A stretch of DNA of 64,000 nt from positions 4,108,501 to 4,172,500 of the forward strand of contig NZ_CP119421.1 in the NCBI RefSeq assembly GCF_030506305.1. Reading direction: 5' to 3'. Below are positions 54,498 to 63,681 of this stretch, in pieces; position 1 is the first letter of the stretch, and each line of letters begins with the position of its first letter. Position numbers and translations under genes: made by a program. The stretch is from Porifericola rhodea. GTDB taxonomy: Bacteria > Bacteroidota > Bacteroidia > Cytophagales > Cyclobacteriaceae. Below the pieces are notes generated by a model. That model had not been told where the DNA came from. It worked only from the letters and a program-made list of their open reading frames with translations, and did not search any database.

Positions 54498-55568
54498 ATG
54501 GCTTATATAAAAATGAAAAGAGAAAGTCTTAAGCATAATTATGACTTTCTTCAAGACCTGTTTCAGTCCAATAATTTACACTGGGGCGCAGTGTCTAAAC
54601 TGATGTGTGGAAACGAGCTATTTCTTAAAGAACTCATTGATTTGGGGGTAAGAGAAGTGCATGACTCCCGCATTAGTAATCTGAAAAAGATTAAAGATAT
54701 TAATACTGAGGTGCAGACTGTCTACATAAAGCCTCCGGCCAAAGAGGCAGTAGAAGATATTATATCTTATGCAGATGTCAGTATGAATACAGAATACTAT
54801 ACGCTCAAACTCCTTTCTGATGAAGCTGTCAAGCAGGATAAACTGCACAAGGCGATTATCATGATAGAAACTGGAGACCTCCGGGAAGGGGTTATGGGTG
54901 AGCATCTGATAGACTTTTACTCTAAAGTATTTGAGCTTCCTAAGATTGAAATTATTGGTATTGGTACTAATCTCAATTGTTTGCATGGTGTAATGCCCTC
55001 TCAGGATAAGCTCATACAGCTAAGTTTGTATAAGCAGATTATTGAGTTAAAGTTTAACCGAAAAATTCCCTGGGTTTCTGGTGGTACCTCGGTTACTATT
55101 CCTCTAATTATCAACAAGCAGATTCCTCAGGGGGTAAACCACTTTAGGGTAGGAGAAACGCTATATTTTGGAGCTAACCTTTTTGAGGATAAGCTTATTC
55201 CCGGAATGAAGGATGATGTCTTTGAGTTTGGTGCTCAGATCATTGAAATTACCGAAAAACCTATGCTCCCAATTGGCGAGCTGGGCGCTAACCCTCAGGG
55301 AGATGTAATGGAAGTAGACTCGGCCCTCTATGGTAAAACGCACTATCGGGCTATCCTGGATGTAGGCTTGCTGGATCTGGACCCCAAATATATTATGCCT
55401 ATGGAAGATGATTACGAAGTAGTAGGTGCAAGCTCAGACATGCTGGTGCTGGATCTAGAAAAAAATAAAGCTAATCTAAAGGTAGGTGACGTCCTTAGGT
55501 TTCGCCTGAAATACATGGGAGCGCTTCAGCTGCTTAACTCTGATTATATAGAAAAGAGAATAGAGTAA
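54498..55568 (+). CDS. Alanine/ornithine racemase-family PLP enzyme
   Basis: A 356-residue fold-type III PLP enzyme. The PLP lysine is K34 in GAVSKLMCGN, near the N-terminus as in YggS/Orr-type proteins. NLNCLHGV (about 158-165), SGGTSVTIPL (about 196-205) and HFRVGETLYFG (about 215-225) match the ornithine racemase/YhfX branch rather than biosynthetic Alr. It likely racemises or epimerises a basic or other amino acid in the cytoplasm. Operon partners are a symporter, a GNAT and, 194 bases on, an M20 amidohydrolase, suggesting D-amino-acid or N-acyl-amino-acid use. The exact substrate is unknown. Confidence 0.88.
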   Translation: MAYIKMKRESLKHNYDFLQDLFQSNNLHWGAVSKLMCGNELFLKELIDLGVREVHDSRISNLKKIKDINTEVQTVYIKPPAKEAVEDIISYADVSMNTEYYTLKLLSDEAVKQDKLHKAIIMIETGDLREGVMGEHLIDFYSKVFELPKIEIIGIGTNLNCLHGVMPSQDKLIQLSLYKQIIELKFNRKIPWVSGGTSVTIPLIINKQIPQGVNHFRVGETLYFGANLFEDKLIPGMKDDVFEFGAQIIEITEKPMLPIGELGANPQGDVMEVDSALYGKTHYRAILDVGLLDLDPKYIMPMEDDYEVVGASSDMLVLDLEKNKANLKVGDVLRFRLKYMGALQLLNSDYIEKRIE

Positions 55569-55597
55569 AACTTCACTTTACTGCTTGCAGTAGGCAG

Positions 55598-55681
55598 AAA
55601 AAGGAACCGCTAGTGCGAGGTAAGTTCCGAGTTCAAATTGATTTTGTGCCCGGTATGCTAAGCTTTGGCAGTTCCTTTTTT
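55598..55681 (+). promoter_or_regulatory. Long-loop terminator or attenuator before the M20 gene
   Basis: AAAAAGGAACCGC (55598-55610) pairs with GCAGTTCCTTTTT (55668-55680), one G-U, and ends in a T-run, across a 57-base loop. Within the loop GTTCC at 55624-55628 can also pair with the same GGAAC, giving a competing small hairpin. Competing stems over a T-run are the layout of an attenuator. It is alternatively just an operon-end terminator of the racemase transcript. Confidence 0.5.
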
Positions 55682-55762
55682 CTTTTTATATAGCATGCTC
55701 ATATTTGTTCTGCATTAGAGTTTGAGCACGAACAAAACAGACTAAAAAATAAGTATAAACAT

Positions 55763-56911
55763 ATGGAGAAATTGTCTCCGCTCGTAGAGAAGCTGATACC
55801 ACTAAGACATGAACTACATCAGCAACCAGAAATTTCAGGAGAGGAAGAGAACACCGCGCGTAGGATACACGATTTTCTTGCGGATACAAAACCTGATAAT
55901 ATTTACACCCAGGTAGGAGGGCATGGACTCATCGTAAGCTATGATAGTGGGGTAGAGGGCCCTCACGTAATGTTTAGAGCAGAATTAGATGCCTTAAGGA
56001 TAGAAGAGCTAAACGAGCTTCCCTATCGCTCACAGATCGCTGAAAGAGGTCACCTATGCGGACATGATGGGCATATGTCTATTTTGGCAGGGCTGGGGCT
56101 ATATCTGGGAAGCAACAAACCCACAAAAGGTAAAGTGAGTTTACTGTACCAGCCTGCGGAAGAGACTGGAGAAGGAGGGCTTGCAGTAACAAAAAGTGCA
56201 ATCTGGAAGCAAATAAAGCCTGACTATCTGTTTGCATTACACAACCTTCCGGGTTTTCCTAAAGGGCAGGTTCTTATGAAAACCGACATATTTGCTGCTG
56301 CTTCTCAAGGGCTTACAGCCAGACTAAAAGGATCTACTGCGCATGCAGCACGTCCTGAACAGGCTAAAAGTCCTGCCCTGGCACTAAGCCAGATCATACA
56401 GGACTTGCACCACTTCAGAGAATCTAGCCATACCTATCAGGATTTTGTGCTGCTCACTGTAGTGCATGCTCTCCTAGGTACCCCCAGCTTTGGCATTACT
56501 CCGGGGCTTGCAGAACTTAGGGTAACTTTAAGAAGCTTCAGAAATGAAGATATGAGTACGCTACAAGCCTGGACAGAGCAAGTGATACAGAGGTACGCCA
56601 AAGCTTCTGAACTGAAATACAAGTTTGAGTACTCTGAAGTTTTTCCTGCTACAGTTAACCATCCGGAGGCCTACGAAATATTGCAAAATGTAGTTAATCA
56701 CCTTGATCTTCCAACCCGTGAGCTGGAAACTCCATTCCGTTGGTCAGAAGATTTTGGCTACTATAGTGAGGACTGCAAATCCTGTTTCTTTGGACTGGGA
56801 TCTGGAGAGGACAGACCAGACCTACATCACGAAAATTATGACTTTCCAGATGAGATTATAGAACGTGGACTCCAAGTATTTATCGCTATTATGAAACACA
56901 TCATGCAGTAA
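55763..56911 (+). CDS. Cytoplasmic M20-family amidohydrolase
   Basis: A 382-residue M20D-type enzyme without signal peptide. C99-G-H101-D102-x-H104 and E133-E134 in PAEETGEGG supply the metal and catalytic positions, STAHAARPEQ and H356 complete the usual set. It should cleave N-acyl or N-acetyl amino acids or dipeptides in the cytoplasm. It differs clearly from the exported M20 at 47235. Placed after the GNAT and racemase, it could deacylate the transported compound; the intervening hairpin suggests separate control. Confidence 0.9.
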   Translation: MEKLSPLVEKLIPLRHELHQQPEISGEEENTARRIHDFLADTKPDNIYTQVGGHGLIVSYDSGVEGPHVMFRAELDALRIEELNELPYRSQIAERGHLCGHDGHMSILAGLGLYLGSNKPTKGKVSLLYQPAEETGEGGLAVTKSAIWKQIKPDYLFALHNLPGFPKGQVLMKTDIFAAASQGLTARLKGSTAHAARPEQAKSPALALSQIIQDLHHFRESSHTYQDFVLLTVVHALLGTPSFGITPGLAELRVTLRSFRNEDMSTLQAWTEQVIQRYAKASELKYKFEYSEVFPATVNHPEAYEILQNVVNHLDLPTRELETPFRWSEDFGYYSEDCKSCFFGLGSGEDRPDLHHENYDFPDEIIERGLQVFIAIMKHIMQ

Positions 56912-56971
56912 ATAGGTATTAATTTGTGATAAACGATAGTAACAGCTTATCTGTCAACTAATTTTTTTGTA

Positions 56972-58114
56972 ATGCAGGAGCATTTTTTTAGCAATTTGAA
57001 GCAAGCAATTTTGGAGTACGAAAGGTTTCATCCTTATTTTTTCGCCTTTTTTGTTTTTGTTATTTCCATAGTAATAGGTTTAGTATTAAGATGGCTTTTT
57101 ATCCGGTCTTTAAGAAAGTACAACCGGCTAAAGCCTACAATAGCCGTGAGTTCTCTGCTCAAAAATATGAATAGCAGGACCCGGATATTTTTTCCTTTGC
57201 TGGTATTTCTCTTTGCCCAACCACTAATTACTTTTCCAGATGAGACATCTGATCTTATTCTGTATAAAATAACGCAGGCCACGGTAATTTTGAGCTTTGG
57301 ATGGGTACTGCTAAGAATGGTAAGAGTAGTGGAAGATGTGGTGTTTGAACACTATACCGTACACCGGCACAATACATTTAAAAGCCGCAGAATACGAACC
57401 CAGCTCCAGTTTATTCGCAGGATATTAGTAGTAGTAATTTTTATACTTGTATTGTCAGCCATATTACTGACTTTTAGAGAAGTGCGCGATATTGGTGCTA
57501 CTCTGCTTACCTCAGCCGGAGTTGCAGGTATTATCATTGGTTTTGCAGCTCAAAAATCCATTGCCAACCTTTTGGCAGGTTTACAAATCGCAATCACTCA
57601 GCCTATTAAAATAGATGACTCAGTTATTGTTGAAAATGAATGGGGTATCATAGAAGAAATTACACTGACTTATGTAGTGGTCAAAATCTGGGATAAGAGG
57701 CGCATTGTATTACCCATTAACTATTTTATAGAAAAACCATTTCAGAACTGGACCAGAACTTCTTCTGAATTACTTGGGCCAATTGTGCTTTATCTTGACT
57801 ATAACATACCTGTAGATGCGCTTAGAAGAGAATTAAACGATATTTTGCAGAGCGAAAAGCTATGGGATGGCAAGGTAAATGTAATACAGGTAGTAGATAC
57901 GACCGAGAAATGTATGGTATTACGAATATTGGTGAGTGCAGAAAACGCTCCTGACGCCTGGGATTTACGCTGTATTGTAAGAGAAAAATTAATAACTTTC
58001 GTCAGAGAGAATTATCCAGAGGCATTGCCTATGCAAAGGCTGTATATGATGGATCATTCTTCTGTAAACCCAAAAGAAAAAAGTATAGAGATTGAAGAAA
58101 GAGTTACCCACTAA
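56972..58114 (+). CDS. MscS-family mechanosensitive ion channel
   Basis: A 380-residue inner-membrane protein. Hydrophobic segments are at about 22-42, 72-89, 100-118 and 150-168, followed by the pore-lining helix (about 174-206) with GVAGIIIGFAAQKSIANLLAGLQI and the PIKIDDSVIV beta-domain entry. The soluble beta and alpha/beta domains follow to about 350. It would open under membrane tension to release solutes. Its 3' end overlaps the K+ channel gene by 23 bases, so the two channels are co-translated. Confidence 0.92.
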   Translation: MQEHFFSNLKQAILEYERFHPYFFAFFVFVISIVIGLVLRWLFIRSLRKYNRLKPTIAVSSLLKNMNSRTRIFFPLLVFLFAQPLITFPDETSDLILYKITQATVILSFGWVLLRMVRVVEDVVFEHYTVHRHNTFKSRRIRTQLQFIRRILVVVIFILVLSAILLTFREVRDIGATLLTSAGVAGIIIGFAAQKSIANLLAGLQIAITQPIKIDDSVIVENEWGIIEEITLTYVVVKIWDKRRIVLPINYFIEKPFQNWTRTSSELLGPIVLYLDYNIPVDALRRELNDILQSEKLWDGKVNVIQVVDTTEKCMVLRILVSAENAPDAWDLRCIVREKLITFVRENYPEALPMQRLYMMDHSSVNPKEKSIEIEERVTH

Positions 58115-58922
58115 CCTGTCTACCAAAGAGAAGTTATACCATATTATTTTTGAGTCTGATACTCCTCCGGGTAAGGCTTTTGATGTAGCTCTGCTTGTAG
58201 CTATCGTGTTGAGTATCATAACTGTAATGCTGGAAAGCGTTAGCAGTATCTCACAGCATTATGGTAGCACCATCCGAACTATGGAGTGGTTGTTCACCAT
58301 TATATTTACCATAGAGTACCTCCTTAGAATTTACTGTGCCCCCAGAAGAAAAGCTTATATCCTTAGCTTTTATGGTATAGTAGACTTAATTTCTATTATA
58401 CCCACCTACCTGAGCCTGGTGGTGGTAGGTACGCAGTATGTGCTGATGATCAGGAGCTTAAGACTACTTCGGGTATTTAGGGTACTAAAGCTATATCATT
58501 TTTTGGGTGAGGCAGAAGTATTGGGGAAAGCACTAAGACAAAGTGCCGCTAAAATTACTGTTTTTCTAGGTACAGTTGTAACACTTATTTTTATAGTAGG
58601 CTCTTTGATGTACCTGATAGAGGGTCCTGAAAATGGCTTCACCAGTATTCCGGTGAGCATTTACTGGGCTATTGTTACACTAACAACAGTAGGATATGGC
58701 GATATAGCCCCTCAGACCATTGCCGGCCAAACCCTGGCATCGGTAGTTATGATATTAGGTTATGGAATTATTGCGGTACCTACCGGTATTGTATCTGTAG
58801 AAATTTCTAAAGCTGACTCCCGAAGAAACAAAGAGCAGACTAAGGTAAATTTGGGTAATGTTCAGCGTGAGCGATGCAAAACCCAAAAAATTACCTGGCA
58901 GAAAATAGTCCCACGCCGTTAG
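58092..58922 (+). CDS. Voltage-gated-type potassium channel (six transmembrane)
   Basis: A 276-residue ion-channel protein. Hydrophobic segments S1-S6 are visible from about 30 to 235. S4 carries regularly spaced charges R121, R124, R127, R130 and K133, and the selectivity filter is TVGYGD at 199-204, specific for K+. The start is TTG 58092: an in-frame TAG lies at 58086-58088 and the next ATG (M46) would remove S1. The 23-base overlap with MscS indicates translational coupling. The 3' end overlaps the convergent CvfB gene by four bases. It is probably involved in osmotic or membrane-potential control. Confidence 0.9.
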   Translation: MKKELPTNLSTKEKLYHIIFESDTPPGKAFDVALLVAIVLSIITVMLESVSSISQHYGSTIRTMEWLFTIIFTIEYLLRIYCAPRRKAYILSFYGIVDLISIIPTYLSLVVVGTQYVLMIRSLRLLRVFRVLKLYHFLGEAEVLGKALRQSAAKITVFLGTVVTLIFIVGSLMYLIEGPENGFTSIPVSIYWAIVTLTTVGYGDIAPQTIAGQTLASVVMILGYGIIAVPTGIVSVEISKADSRRNKEQTKVNLGNVQRERCKTQKITWQKIVPRR

Positions 58923-59752
58923 CGGTTCAGTTCAATTCCCTGATCTGTTATACGTATCTTTTTCTCTCGGTACAAAATACCTACGGCTCTTTTAAAAGCT
59001 TTTTTACTCATGTTTAGCGCTGCTTTAATTTCTTCTGCATCGCTTTTGTCATGATAGGGCAGAAAACCGCCTGCTTCCTGTAGTAAAGTATAGAGATCGC
59101 TACGTGCTTCCTGCATACCTTCTACTCCTTGTTGTTGTAGACTTACATCAATTTTGCCGTCCTCTCTTAGCTTTTTAATAAAGCCTTGCTTTACATCTCC
59201 CAGCTTAATCTGTTCAAAGAGTTCGTTTTGGTAAAGTAAACCTTCGTATCTGCGTTCAATAAGTACTTTGTATCCGAGGGGTGTTTTGTCGTAGACCATG
59301 AGTTCAACAGCCTGTTTTTCTTCCAGCTCATCTGCGTCTTTTTCAATAAAAGCCTGAATCTTGGAAATGGCGATTACCCGATTAGTTTTAGGATCGGTAA
59401 TCACTCTTACCACTACCTGATCTTCTGCCTTTACGGGATGAAGCTGTTCGCGATAAGGCAAGAGCAGATCTTTATCCAGACCCCAGTCCAGAAACGCACC
59501 AACAGTAGTAACTTCTTTTACTCTAAGGCTGGCAAAACTATCGGCAGTTGCTTTTGGCACCTGTGTAGTTGCTACCAAACGGTCTTCTGAGTCCGTATAT
59601 ACGAATACTTTTATGTTTTGTCCGGGTTTAAGCTCACCCACAAAGCGGTTGGGTAAAAGGAGTTCACCTTCGGAAGAATGCAGATACATTCCGTGTGGAG
59701 ATTCTCTGCTTGCTTCTAGTTCGTTATATTCGCCGATCTTTAGTTGTGTCAT
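58919..59752 (-). CDS. CvfB-type S1 RNA-binding protein
   Basis: A 277-residue protein. Several S1-like beta-barrel domains run from about 1 to 215, with VTTVGAFLDWGLDKDLLLPYREQ as the clearest S1 motif, and a C-terminal winged helix (about 225-277) includes SDAEEIKAALNMSKKAFKRAVG. This order matches CvfB/YitL proteins, RNA-binding regulators of uncertain targets. It diverges from the TPR gene at 59805 and converges with the K+ channel gene, overlapping it by four bases. Confidence 0.9.
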   Translation of the reverse strand: MTQLKIGEYNELEASRESPHGMYLHSSEGELLLPNRFVGELKPGQNIKVFVYTDSEDRLVATTQVPKATADSFASLRVKEVTTVGAFLDWGLDKDLLLPYREQLHPVKAEDQVVVRVITDPKTNRVIAISKIQAFIEKDADELEEKQAVELMVYDKTPLGYKVLIERRYEGLLYQNELFEQIKLGDVKQGFIKKLREDGKIDVSLQQQGVEGMQEARSDLYTLLQEAGGFLPYHDKSDAEEIKAALNMSKKAFKRAVGILYREKKIRITDQGIELNR

Positions 59753-59804
59753 TATTTTAAAACTCTATAGACTGTTTCCAGTTTTATATTAAACTCAAAA
59801 CCGA

Positions 59805-60539
59805 ATGTCGGCAGAAAAATTCTATTGGCAAGGAAAAAACTTCTTTGATCAGGAAAATTATGAAGAAGCACTCAAGCATTTTCAAAAAGCTTTGAAGCAA
59901 GATCCCCATCACCTTAACAGTTTATATGGTCGTGCCCTCAGTTTTTTTAAGCTTTCACGCTTTGATCAATCCATCAAAGATTTTACGCAGTTAATCAGGC
60001 AGGTACCAGACAATGCTACCTATTTCAGTGAGCGAGCGGTAGCTTTTCACCTGTCCGGACAAAACGAAAAGGCTATTCTGGACTTCGATAAAGCGGTAGA
60101 ACTAGAGCCTGAAAACCCCTATCGCTACAGTAGCCGTGCTTATGTGAGGGATCGCATGGAAGATTACCAGGGTGCTGTAGATGACTACAGCAAAGCAATT
60201 GAGCTTGACCCTGAAGATGCTATCGCCTACAATAACCGTGGTCTGGTAGAAGAAAAGTTAGGCTATGCTGAAAAAGCCAAACGTAGTTTTAAGAGAGCAG
60301 ACGAATTAAATCTGCCCAAAAGAAATGATAACATAGATAGAGCCGGTAGTGCTGCTGATGTACAAACTAATACGCCTACCAAAAATAAAGCCCCTCAGAT
60401 AGAAATAGAGTCAGAGTCTAATCCAGAAAAACCAGGGTTAAAAGCTTATATGAAGGTGATAGGGTCTGTTTTTTCATCCAAAGCAGGCTTTAAAGAATTT
60501 ACCTCTTTTGTGGGTGCTAAGTTTAAAAAAGAGAAATAG
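59805..60539 (+). CDS. Tetratricopeptide-repeat protein
   Basis: A 244-residue soluble protein with about five TPR units from residue 4 to about 170: each about 34 residues, with the W/Y-x-A-L...F/Y-x-A and DP/EP spacing (ALKQDP, RQVPDN, ELEPEN, ELDPED). A basic, disordered tail follows (about 175-244), containing PGLKAYMKVIGSVFSSKAGFKEF. It probably scaffolds a protein interaction. A 22-base gap leads to the Lacal_2735-type gene, so they are likely co-transcribed. Confidence 0.88.
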   Translation: MSAEKFYWQGKNFFDQENYEEALKHFQKALKQDPHHLNSLYGRALSFFKLSRFDQSIKDFTQLIRQVPDNATYFSERAVAFHLSGQNEKAILDFDKAVELEPENPYRYSSRAYVRDRMEDYQGAVDDYSKAIELDPEDAIAYNNRGLVEEKLGYAEKAKRSFKRADELNLPKRNDNIDRAGSAADVQTNTPTKNKAPQIEIESESNPEKPGLKAYMKVIGSVFSSKAGFKEFTSFVGAKFKKEK

Positions 60540-60561
60540 TATTTACCATAACTATAAAGAG

Positions 60562-60750
60562 ATGTTCAATATATTTAAGAAAAAGTCGGAACTGGAACAG
60601 TTGCAGGAGAAGTATAAAAAGCTGATGGCTGAAGCCCATAGCTTATCTCAGCGCGACAGAAAAGCAGGCGATCAGAAAATGGCAGAAGCAGAAGTAGTAG
60701 CCAAAGAAATTGATAAAAAAAGGCAGGAAGAGGAGAAGAAAAACCTATAG
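60562..60750 (+). CDS. Lacal_2735 family small coiled-coil protein
   Basis: A 62-residue protein beginning MFNIFKKKSELEQLQEKYKK, almost entirely helical and charged, matching the Lacal_2735 family of Bacteroidota. Function is unknown. The frame opens earlier at 60508 but the family start and the 3' end of the TPR gene favour ATG 60562. It follows the TPR gene by 22 bases. Confidence 0.85.
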   Translation: MFNIFKKKSELEQLQEKYKKLMAEAHSLSQRDRKAGDQKMAEAEVVAKEIDKKRQEEEKKNL

Positions 60751-60852
60751 ACAGCCAGGGCTCTACAAAAATCTTTGTTGTACAAATAGCTTAATACCTA
60801 ACTTTATGCATCGCAGATAGTTGTTTTTAGCATAGACCATATTTTTTGAGCG

Positions 60853-61773
60853 ATGGATAAATTGAAGAAGATTTTTAGCTATCTAAAACAAACATATCTG
60901 GAGTGGATAGGGGATGATGCTTTTCGGCAAAGTGCTGTTATTGCTTATTATTCTATATTTTCTTTGCCCGGCCTTATTATCATTATTGTAAATGTAGCGG
61001 GTATATTTTATGAAGAGGAAGCCATACGGGGAGAAATTACTTCTCAGATCAGTACCTTAATTGGGCCAGAATCTGCGGATCAGGTACAGACTATTGTAGC
61101 AAATACCAGCCGTGAGGGAAATTCCACGCTGGCAGTAATTACTGGTATTGCAACATTAATTTTTGGTGCTACCGGTTTATTTTATCAGTTACAGCTTTCA
61201 TTAAATACTGTCTGGGATGTTGAACCAAAACCAAGTGCAGGAATCAAGAAGATAGTGATAGACCGAGCTACTTCGCTAGGACTAATACTGGCAGTAGGCT
61301 TTTTACTAATTGCTTCTTTACTGCTTACGGCTGCCATAGGTATTTTAAGAGACTGGATTAGCCAGATGCTGCCCGACTTTTTATTATATGTCTTTTATTT
61401 CGCTAATGAGATACTGGCAATAAGCATTATTACAGTACTCTTTGCTATGATTTACAAAGTACTGCCAGACGTGACTTTAATCTGGAAGACAGTATGGATT
61501 GGTGCCTTTGTAACAGCTATCCTTTTTACTTTAGGTAAATTTGCTCTTGGTCTGTATTTCAGCAAAATGAATCCTGCCTCGGCTTTTGGTGCTGCTGGCT
61601 CGTTAATACTGATACTGCTCTGGGTAAACTATTCAGGCCTAATATTCCTTTTTGGGGCAGAATTTACAAAAGTCTACGCCCGAGTACACAATCACCCGGT
61701 AAAGGTAAACGCTCATGCCCAACGTACCGCAGCTTACAAATACAATCAGGAAAAAGAAGTAGCAGGTGAGTAG
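60853..61773 (+). CDS. YihY/virulence factor BrkB family membrane protein
   Basis: A 306-residue inner-membrane protein with about six hydrophobic segments (about 35-55, 95-115, 140-165, 178-200, 210-232, 245-270). The family pattern is seen in the AYYSIFSLPGLIIIIVN start and the GAAGSLILILLWVNYSGLIFLFGAEFTKVYA end, both strongly conserved in YihY/BrkB. Once misannotated as RNase BN, the function remains unclear. Single gene followed by a terminator. Confidence 0.92.
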   Translation: MDKLKKIFSYLKQTYLEWIGDDAFRQSAVIAYYSIFSLPGLIIIIVNVAGIFYEEEAIRGEITSQISTLIGPESADQVQTIVANTSREGNSTLAVITGIATLIFGATGLFYQLQLSLNTVWDVEPKPSAGIKKIVIDRATSLGLILAVGFLLIASLLLTAAIGILRDWISQMLPDFLLYVFYFANEILAISIITVLFAMIYKVLPDVTLIWKTVWIGAFVTAILFTLGKFALGLYFSKMNPASAFGAAGSLILILLWVNYSGLIFLFGAEFTKVYARVHNHPVKVNAHAQRTAAYKYNQEKEVAGE

Positions 61774-61807
61774 GTTAAGTCAGGCTGTAAGTGCAATAAA
61801 TGAAGGC

Positions 61808-61853
61808 AAAAGTCCTCAGTTATAACATACTAAGCTGAGGACTTTCGCTTTTA
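61808..61853. terminator. Terminator between YihY and gamma-glutamyltransferase genes
   Basis: Perfect arms AAAGTCCTCAG and CTGAGGACTTT around a 15-base loop, followed by C-G-C and a short T-run. It lies between convergent genes; the T-tract is offset so efficiency is uncertain. Confidence 0.65.
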
Positions 61854-61880
61854 CTCTTTTAAGGAGTGATCAGGTATCTA

Positions 61881-63566
61881 CTAATAACCTGCTGCCTGTC
61901 CATCCTTTCTGGACTCAGAAGCGCCATAGTATACATCATTTTCAGCATCGTACATAATAGCCTGATAGCCGCCAAATGGACCAATGGCAGGCGCTATTTT
62001 ATGTCCTTTGCGCAATAGCTCACGTATTGTCTCTTCAGGAAAGCCTGACTCCAGGTTGAGTACTCCGCCTTCTGTCATTTTGCCACCTGTAGGTTGCGAA
62101 GGGCTGGTATGGTGGATACGCGGCGCATCTCCTGCTTCTTGCAGGTTCATTCCAAAATCCACTAAATTTACTACTATTTGTGCGTGACCCTGAGGCTGCA
62201 TGGCTCCACCCATTAAGCCAAAACTAATTAGAGGTTTGCCGTCTTTCATAACAAAAGCAGGAATAATAGTATGGAATGGACGCTTATGAGGCTCATATAC
62301 ATTGTTATGACCATCTTGCAGGCTAAAAAGTTCACCTCTATCCTGAAGGATAAATCCTAAGCCGGGAGGTGTCATGCCGGAACCCATACCACGGTAATTA
62401 CTTTGAATCAAAGATACCATATTACCTTTATCATCAGCCACTGTCATGTAAATGGTGTTGCCCTGTTCCAGTTCTCCGGCAGGATATTCATTACCTGCCT
62501 GCTCCGGGTCAATTAATTTTCTGCGTTCATCTGCATAGGCTTTAGAAATAAGTTGCTCTACGGGTATATCTACAAAGTCGGGGTCAGCATAATATTTGGC
62601 TCTGTCTTCAAAAGCAATCTTTTTGGCTTCTACAAAAGTGTGTACATAATCCGGGCTTCCAAAACCCATCTCTTTGATATTGTAGGCTTCCAGTATATTT
62701 AGAATCTGGAGTACAGCCGTACCCTGCCCATTAGGAGGAAGCTCATATACATCATAACCACGATAATTGGTAGATACTGGCTCTACCCAGCTGTCTGTAT
62801 GGTCAGCCATATCTTTGTACGACAAAAAGCCACCTTGCTCTTTGATGTAATCTGCAATAGTATGCGCAATTTTTCCTTTATAAAAAGCATCTCTTCCTTC
62901 CTGAGCAATAGTCTCCAGGGTGTTCGCTAATGCTGGGTTTTTGAAGATCTCTCCTTTTTGGGGCGCACGACCATTAGGCATATAGACTTCTGTAAAACCA
63001 TCATACTGCTGAAGTCGGTTAGCCCCAATATTCCAGTAATGCGCAATTACCTCAGTGAGCGGAAACCCCTCTCGGGCATAAGTTATTGCCGGCTTCAATA
63101 TCTCTACCATAGGCTTGCTTCCATACTTTTCATGCATACTAAACCAGCCACTTACGCACCCAGGTACTGATACTGGTAGCGGCCCGTAAGAAGGTATTTT
63201 GTCGTAACCATTGTCCTTAAAATAGCTAAGATCAAGGTCGTAGGGTGACCTGCCACTGGCATTAAGACCTACCAGTTCTTCTTTCTCGGCATCCCAGATA
63301 ATAGCGAAAAGGTCTCCGCCAATACCATTACCGGTGGGTTCAGTAAGGCCTAGTACAGCATTGGCAGCTATTGCGGCGTCTATAGCATTGCCTCCGGCTT
63401 TGAGTATGTCCAATGCTACCTGGGTAGCCAGGGGCTGGCTGGTGGCGGCCATGCCATGCTGAGCTATAACTTCGGAGCGGGTAGCAAAATTATGCCCGGT
63501 GATACGATCCTGGGCGAATAGCGGGATAGTGATAAATAAGCATATAAGCAGTATAAAATTTCGCAT
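61881..63566 (-). CDS. Gamma-glutamyltransferase (N-terminal nucleophile hydrolase)
   Basis: A 561-residue precursor with signal peptide (about 1-18, ending LFAQ), so periplasmic. By alignment with the canonical T-T-H-x-S-V-V-D motif, the cleavage and nucleophile site is T371 in GNTIYMTVADDKGN. Before it lies the large subunit, with GGNAIDAA near 58-65 and TGNGIGGD near 78-85; after it the small subunit has PGLGFILQDRG and GLMGGAMQPQGH. The second Thr of the usual motif is replaced by Ile, as in divergent members. It hydrolyses gamma-glutamyl compounds such as glutathione. It stands alone on the minus strand. Confidence 0.9.
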   Translation of the reverse strand: MRNFILLICLFITIPLFAQDRITGHNFATRSEVIAQHGMAATSQPLATQVALDILKAGGNAIDAAIAANAVLGLTEPTGNGIGGDLFAIIWDAEKEELVGLNASGRSPYDLDLSYFKDNGYDKIPSYGPLPVSVPGCVSGWFSMHEKYGSKPMVEILKPAITYAREGFPLTEVIAHYWNIGANRLQQYDGFTEVYMPNGRAPQKGEIFKNPALANTLETIAQEGRDAFYKGKIAHTIADYIKEQGGFLSYKDMADHTDSWVEPVSTNYRGYDVYELPPNGQGTAVLQILNILEAYNIKEMGFGSPDYVHTFVEAKKIAFEDRAKYYADPDFVDIPVEQLISKAYADERRKLIDPEQAGNEYPAGELEQGNTIYMTVADDKGNMVSLIQSNYRGMGSGMTPPGLGFILQDRGELFSLQDGHNNVYEPHKRPFHTIIPAFVMKDGKPLISFGLMGGAMQPQGHAQIVVNLVDFGMNLQEAGDAPRIHHTSPSQPTGGKMTEGGVLNLESGFPEETIRELLRKGHKIAPAIGPFGGYQAIMYDAENDVYYGASESRKDGQAAGY

Positions 63567-63625
63567 TAGAGAGGGATTTAGTTGTGTGTATATCTAACAA
63601 ATTAGTGTACGACAGCCTGAGATGC

Positions 63626-63657
63626 AAAAAAAAAGTGATGAGGCTACTCATCACTTT
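63626..63657 (-). terminator. Intrinsic terminator of the DUF6265 gene (minus strand)
   Basis: Arms AAAGTGATGAG (63632-63642) and CTCATCACTTT (63647-63657) with a 4-base loop; on the minus strand the hairpin is followed by a run of about nine T's. It closes the gene ending at 63682. Confidence 0.85.
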
Positions 63658-63681
63658 CTTTATCGTAAAATAAGTCTTTAT

